A stretch of 64,000 nt of DNA. Source: Cephalotus follicularis. Taxonomy: Eukaryota > Streptophyta > Magnoliopsida > Oxalidales > Cephalotaceae. Made by a program: the position numbers and the translations under genes. Under the pieces are notes generated by a model. It saw only the letters and a list, made by a program, of their open reading frames with translations, was not told where the DNA came from and did no database searches. The stretch spans positions 172,246-236,245 of the forward strand of contig BDDD01002101.1 in assembly GCA_001972305.1 (NCBI GenBank). Reading direction: 5' to 3'. Shown piece after piece: positions 58,635 to 64,000 of this stretch. Each line of letters begins with the position of its first letter. Position 1 is the first letter of the stretch.

Positions 58635-60454
58635 TGTAATGACCTGCATTAATTTTGGATGAATTAATGTTTGGGCCTTGGGGAAAATTTTTCTTTTCCT
58701 TTGTTTGGGCTCGGTTTTGGACTTGTGGCATAAGGCCTTTGGACATGTGTTAAGTAAAGGGGTGGACAAGTATCAAGTGAAGAGTGAAGAGGTGGAAGAT
58801 ATTTTGAATGGTGTTTTGGGAAGAGTGAGGCTTCTTGAAGAAGTTTGGTTAGTTGACTTTGGCTAATGTGAAAGATAGTGACCTTCTTTCATCAGTTCAC
58901 GTTTGAGAGAAAGAGAGAGAGAGGGAGCCTCGCTGAGTATTCTTTCTTCTTTCTTCTTCTTCGTCTCCCTAAAGCTTTCATCACCAGTTGAGGTTGGAAC
59001 TTCCTTACCCATCTACACGTCTAGTAGGTGAGTGTCCTCCTCAGTACGTTGTGGTGCGTCACTTTGATGGTGTAGTAACAGACTGTGAGGCCGATGAAGA
59101 GCTTCGCCTTGGTTCTTATGCATGTGGTGGATCATGCATGACCTCGGAACGTTTGTTGATAGTAGCTAAGCGTTGTTGTGTGTGGATCTTGCAGAGGAGG
59201 ATCCAGGCACGAAGTCCGCACAACAAGGAATCTAGTTAAGGAGAACTGTTGATACTAGTGAGTGGGATGTTTCATTTCTATCAATTGATCCTGAGAGTTA
59301 TTGCTTTATATGAATTTTTATTTGATATCGTCTGACCGAGATTTCTTCTCCTATGGTCTTAATGTTGTTGCATGTGAAATATTGTGTTCTGAACGAAGGA
59401 CTCGATCTTGGGTTGAACTTGTTGTTTCCCCTTTTCTTGTTTATGTATTTCATGCCTTCTTGATATCATGCATTGCTTTCTTGGATACTGGTTACTGGTG
59501 CCGAGAAGGAAATGAGACACATTGTGGTGGGCACGAGAGTGGGCGTTCAATCCCAATTCCATTCAGCAGTGCCATTGTCTATGATGAACTGTTGGGTGTG
59601 ACTGTGCCTGGGTTCCATACCCGGATCTGCTCATTTCTTTTGTCTATGACGGAATTATGTGTGAGGGCAGCCGAGGATCCGCTACTTTCTTGGTCAGGCC
59701 ATAATTGAGTCCTCGGACACAAGATTGCCGGCAGGAGATGGTCTAAGTGGTGATACACTTTTCTCTGAGCTGAAGTTATCCTCTGTCATCTTGTCAAGGG
59801 TGGAGCTGAGTGGTGATTCGCGGGCCCCTTGGACAATACTAGCACTATATGATTGCCGATGAGGCAGCTCCTCAATTGATGTTCATATGGTGTAGCACTG
59901 AGCTCATTATTACCAAGAAAGTTACGCTTGTGTAGCCCTTCGATCGATGTTCATGTAGCGAGGTGCGCCAAACGTGTGATTGCCGAGAAAGGAGTGCTTG
60001 TGTAGCCCTTCTATCGATGTTCATACGGTGCTCTGGAAGTGGGTATCTATATGCGTATATGAGGGATGTGTACAGTCCTGTATCCCATGATCACGTTGAT
60101 GGATTTCAGCGGAGCTGTTACTGTGCTTGCCGAGGTGGTTCCGGCTATGGAAATGTGTGAGTATGATCTGTGCATGCGTGTGAGGAAATGTGCTTGTGAT
60201 TCATACAATACCAGTAGTCCTCTTGATAATTGTTGATCCTTAGAGTCTGATCTTTTGTTGATCCTCAGATTCTTGCCATTTTTGATATAACTTGTTGTAT
60301 ATCTTTCCTTGAGGCCAGTCATTGAGTTTCGTAGCTCTGACGCCTCCTCGGACCTTATCTTGTTGTTCATATTCTTGTACTTGATCTCCTCTGCCTTGCT
60401 TCTGTTGAGCAGTGGATATGGGGTGTCCTCGGCCCAGTTGGGGGCAGTGCACGT
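58635..60454 (+). repeat. M 3' LTR, first ~1.8 kb
   Basis: Aligns with 50773-52570. Interrupted at GGCAGTGCACGT by element N. The remainder of the LTR is beyond the window. Confidence 0.9.
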
Positions 60455-62647
60455 TGTTAGATATAGTGACCCGACAAGCCATTAGATGGGTTGTCATATT
60501 ATATCTTATCTTGTATGAAACAATCTTATTCCTTGTATATATATATATATGATGCGTGCTAAATTTTGTTATGGCTATATCACTTGTGTTTTATCACTTA
60601 ATTGAAGTAGTTTATTATTTACCTGCTTACACTTGTGATGCCCTGACATAAGGTTGGATGCCTAGCATGGAGGCTGTGAGATTGGTTACCTTATTCCTTA
60701 TGTCAAATTAGTTCCAAGTCATAGGTTCACTTGGTGGGCAGTAGTGAACCGGATAGACTTGCGCGTATGTTGCCTGCTCATGGAATTGGAGGATGGATTC
60801 TCTCACTACCATCTGTGTTAGACACTGGGGAAAATACGGGGTGTGCGCTGGGAGCGTGTACACTGAACAGGACCCGCGTAGGAGACACTATTTGGATAGT
60901 CGCTATTCTCGTGTCAATAGTGACTCCTACTTGTTGCGGTTGTGTATAAGTGATCATCACTTAGCGAGTTCTCTAACTCGTCTGATACTTAGACCTGAGC
61001 GACTACTCTATATTTTATGGAGACGGTTATGCTTTGATCTCCACCTTACCCAGTCCTTACGCAGGGCTGGTAATCGGGTGGTCTTTGGGTATGATCGAAT
61101 CTATACGAATATAAGTGAGTACGCAATATAGGATTGTCACACCTGAGCGAAAGTGATCGGCCCTATTATGGTCTGATTATACTTTGGACTTATGAAATCT
61201 TTGGCCAAGGTTGAGGTAGACTGGAAATTAGATTTCCGGAGAGTTTACCAAAGGTCCTAGTAATGATCAGATATTTTAGCCATTGAGGTAGTATCTAGGG
61301 TTGACACATATCCTTACCCTAGACCTCAATCGGGTCCAAGCATGACAAGGGATTATAGTGCACGCGAACCGACGACTTAGAAAATCTGGGGTTCATGAGG
61401 TGTGGGAAAATTAATTAGATTAATTTTTCCATATGGATAATATTTGGATATTATTCCAATAGCATTTAAATTGGTCAAGGACCATTAAGAATGGCTAAAC
61501 CGGACCCAAGGGTTATTTCGGTAATTTATGAACACCTCTTATTTTAACCAAGATTTTAAAGGGTCCCTGCCTTATAATGATTAGATTTTTAATGTGTTAG
61601 ACATATTAAGTCTTGGTGTCAAATATCGGTTATGTGGATTTGGCATTTTATGGAAACACATATGTTTGATCTTACTTAACCAATATTGGAAGGGTACATG
61701 AGATCACTAAAAGAGTTAGACTCTTAATGATTCGCTAGCCAGACAAAGACGTCGATGTCTTTTAGAAAGACGTCGATGCTTAATGTTTTTAAAGACGTTG
61801 AAGTCTTTTAGAAAGCATCGATGTTTTTAGTGCCACATTGCATGGACGTCGATGTCCTTTGGAAGGCGTCGACGTCTTTGAGCAGGACGTGCAACCTGCG
61901 CACGACCTCACATCGTGGGCACATTTTTTCTCACATCTTCAGTCGGTTTCTCTTGATCTTACACGTTTTAGAAACGTGGGAATCATGGCTTCGGACTCCC
62001 AGGGAGTGAGAACCATGATCGTAAGTGAATGGGAGATTGGGAGAGAAAAAAGTGGGCTAGATATAAGCATTTTTCTACAGAAAAGAAAAGAGTGGAGAGA
62101 AGGGTTTTTACTGGGCAAGGTGACTTCGAATTCTCTCTGCAGATTGTGAGTGTTTCATTCATCTGTAATACACCAAGCAAAAGCTTGTCTAGGGTGGATT
62201 GATTTTGACTTCATTGGTCAATATCAATTTACTTTACTTAGGTTTAGAGAGAGTGTGAGAGAACCTTTTTTTTTTTTTACATCTTGGTGCTTGGAGCTTC
62301 AAGGATTCGACTTGGATCAGAAGCAGAACGCATTGGAAGTTTTGGAAGGGAGTCTTCGCAAGCTTGGTGCGGCAGAGAAAGAAGGAGCCATCACCGTGTG
62401 GTAATGAACTCCTTGTCTTCTGTTTGTAGTCTTTTGTGTATGTGTCACTTTTGCTCTCATTGGTGACACTAATTCAATCAATATGATGATATGGTGATCC
62501 ATGTGGTCTGTGGACGTGCCATAATGGATTGGTTTTGTTTTTATTGGGTGTTCTTCCGCTGCCATGATTGTATCTTTTCGTTTTGTTCTACACCCTACAC
62601 ACCATTGTCCAATTATGGCTCCGGTTTCGGTTTTTCCGTCTCCAACA
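60455..62647 (+). repeat. N 5' LTR (2193 bp)
   Basis: TGTTAGATATAGTGACCCG ... GTCTCCAACA. Contains a TA tract at 60535, the CACACCTGAGCG block at 61137 and a GTCGAC cluster at 61743-61888. Confidence 0.92.
61743..61888 (+). repeat. GTCGAC palindrome cluster, N LTR
   Basis: AGACGTCGATGTC, AGACGTCGATGCTT, AGACGTTGAAGTC, AGCATCGATGTT, GGACGTCGATGTCC, GGCGTCGACGTC. The last two form a 12-bp stem with two G-U pairs around a short loop. Confidence 0.85.
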
Positions 62648-62648
62648 G

Positions 62649-62660
62649 TGGTATCAGAGC
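62649..62660 (+). other. N primer-binding site
   Basis: TGGTATCAGAGC one base after the LTR end CAACA. Matches initiator tRNA-Met. Confidence 0.92.
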
Positions 62661-64000
62661 ATCCCACATCATCCTTGATTGAATTTATGCCGTAGATGAT
62701 GTACTGATTAATGGTTTAATTGTTGGAGATGTTTTATGATCAAACTACATTTTCAAAGTGTCTTAGTGTAAGTTGCATGAGATTGGATTTCATTGTGTTT
62801 TTTGTCCTCGGAAATTTGTTTTAATGTGTTTAGAATTATGTTCGGAACATGCATAGTGCATTTTGGATTGCCAAAATGGAATGCCAAAGTCTAAACCATT
62901 GTTTTCTGCATTTTTCGAAATACAGAAATTGCCCAGGGGGCTATAGACGTCGACGTTCTTGGTAGACGTCGATGTCTTGTTCATGTTTCCAGAAAACGCA
63001 TCGACGTCATTTAAAGACGTCGATGCCTTGTTCATCATTTCCACGAAACGCGTCGATGTTCTGGATGAACATCGACATCTTGTTCATGTGTTCCCAGAAA
63101 ACACGTCGATGCTTTTGATAAACGTCGACATCTTTTATTAAAAAAAATTGTTTTTCAATAAAATTGGATTTTATACATTTTGGCACTTAGAAAAAACAAA
63201 TATCATTGCTTGATTTAGTGGGAGTTTGATCAGTTAACAATCCTTAAATTAAATTGTATAATTGGTTATTATTTATGGCATTTGTTTTATTTGTGTTTTA
63301 TAATATTGGATATTATATATTGATCTTATGCACAATGGATGGCCCAAAAAGGACATAGACCTAGTTTATGGTTTTCTTTGTGTGGATGGATTTATTTATT
63401 TATTATTTTTAAAGGTCTGTAATAAGGTGCCTACGTGCACCATTTATTTTTCCTTACTTTTGTTATTTCTCCTTGTATTTTTAAATGTAAATTTCTTTTC
63501 AAAATGTAAAGTACTTTTATGTAAAAGAAGACCTTGCAAGGAGAGATGGAGGAAAGGAGAAATGGAGTACAATATTTTTGAAGGCCATGTATGCATGGTT
63601 ATTTGTTGTAATAAATAGATTTAAATCTTTACACCTAGGAAGACCTTGTAATGACTTTGGGCTCAAGTCATTGCATATAATGTCCTTGCCAATCCATTGA
63701 CATATTTTAGAAATATGTCCAAGGTGCATAAGATATTCGTCTTGCATGCTAAGCCATAATTAATTGGAATTTGCTAAAATAACCAATGAATTAATTAATG
63801 GCTCGGTAATTAAAACATGAGACCGCAAATTCCCTCACTTCAATAATAAGTCTTAACGTAGGAACCCATGGAGTGGTTCCCTGTGGCCTTCCACAATTTT
63901 CGTTGAGTAGTGTTCCTGGGTTGTTGGTTTGTCATGCCCTAGCTGAGGCTGATGACTTGGGAATATTATGTCAACGTCGGTGTTGGGCATCGCAAATGGT
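62661..64000 (+). other. N 5' leader, non-coding
   Basis: No frame with gag similarity is present. The frames seen are short and AT-rich. The stretch holds the tandem hairpin array at 62943-63135. Gag presumably starts beyond the window end. Confidence 0.7.
62943..63135 (+). repeat. Tandem hairpin array in N leader
   Basis: Three and a half units of ~53 bp, each with two GTCGAC-type motifs in inverted orientation followed by TTGTTCAT...CCAGAAAAC. Unit 2 arms GCATCGACGTC (62998) and GACGTCGATGC (63016) pair perfectly over 11 bp. Unit 3 arms GTCGATGTTC (63052) and GAACATCGAC (63067) pair perfectly over 10 bp. Unit 1 pairs over 11 bp with one G-U. Confidence 0.85.

Larger units (their letters stand above)
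50773..60454 (+). mobile_element. M: Ty3/gypsy chromovirus, 3' LTR split by N
   Basis: 5' LTR 50773-53676, PBS-like site, gag, PR, RT, RNase H, INT, chromodomain, polypurine tract, and a 3' LTR from 58635 that stops at 60454 where copia N is inserted. Its protein differs clearly from A/B/K, its LTR lacks GTCGAC clusters, and the two LTRs differ by about 6-7% over the first 200 bp compared by eye, suggesting an age near 2-3 My. It lies in K's gag. The coding region carries roughly six to eight breaks. Confidence 0.92.
60455..64000 (+). mobile_element. N: copia element, 5' LTR and leader
   Basis: LTR 60455-62647, initiator-Met PBS, then about 1.34 kb of non-coding leader to the window end. It is inserted in M's 3' LTR; the likely target duplication is CACGT (60450-60454), whose partner is outside the window. 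The LTR is collinear with I (minus) and G (plus). Gag-pol is not reached, so intactness cannot be judged. Confidence 0.9.

Noticed and set aside
62943-63135. CRISPR-like regular repeat array
   Set aside because: The units are inverted-repeat motifs in a plant retrotransposon leader. Spacers are not unique sequences and no cas-like gene exists. The genome is eukaryotic.

Overview
This window looks like a heterochromatic or intergenic block of a flowering-plant nuclear genome, most likely a eudicot, although the species cannot be read from the sequence. Nearly all of it is LTR retrotransposon DNA of the Ty3/gypsy (Tekay/Del-like chromovirus) and Ty1/copia superfamilies, inserted into one another. 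I found no convincing host protein gene, tRNA, rRNA or other RNA gene. Every long open frame belongs to a fossil gag-pol region.

Layout, left to right. O (1-2060) is the 3' end of a SIRE-like copia element, followed by F, a minus-strand copia leader and LTR (2061-2902, continuing 13805-15984). F is split by A (2903-13799), a full-length gypsy element with matching GTAAC target duplications. P (15985-17643) is a probable minus-strand gypsy LTR fragment with two tandem repeats. B (17644-27735) is a minus-strand gypsy element with both LTRs. Q (27736-34144) is unclassified DNA, split by solo LTR D (27852-32126), which is itself split by solo LTR C (29293-30906). A degenerate minisatellite (34145-34860) leads into the copia LTR pieces G (34861-36651) and F' (36652-37023) and a gypsy LTR piece J (37024-37545). 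I (37546-43445) is a minus-strand copia LTR plus 3' pol, split by solo LTR H (38250-40911). K (43446-50772) is a minus-strand gypsy element interrupted by solo LTR L (46831-49332). M (50773-60454) is a plus-strand gypsy element sitting in K's gag. N (60455-64000) is a copia element sitting in M's 3' LTR and running off the window. The deepest stack is I > K > M > N. Complete TSD pairs seen: A GTAAC, C ACAAT, D TAGGC, H AAAAC, L GAATA.

Most notable signal. At least eight LTR families here, in both superfamilies, carry clusters of short palindromes centred on GTCGAC or its GTCAAC, GTTAAC and ATCGAC variants. The flanks differ by family (AGACGTCGACGTCT, AAGCGTCGACGCTT, ACAGTCGACTGT, GGCGTCAACGCC-like) but stay self-complementary. 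In N's leader, tandem units form hairpins whose two arms differ between units yet remain paired. The Tekay-like LTRs also share a small hairpin (5-6 bp stem, loop TAACTT) just upstream of AGGTAGGGG, and its stem sequence covaries between families. Together these suggest a convergent or exchanged cis-acting, possibly RNA-level, module of plant LTR retrotransposons. That functional reading is inference.
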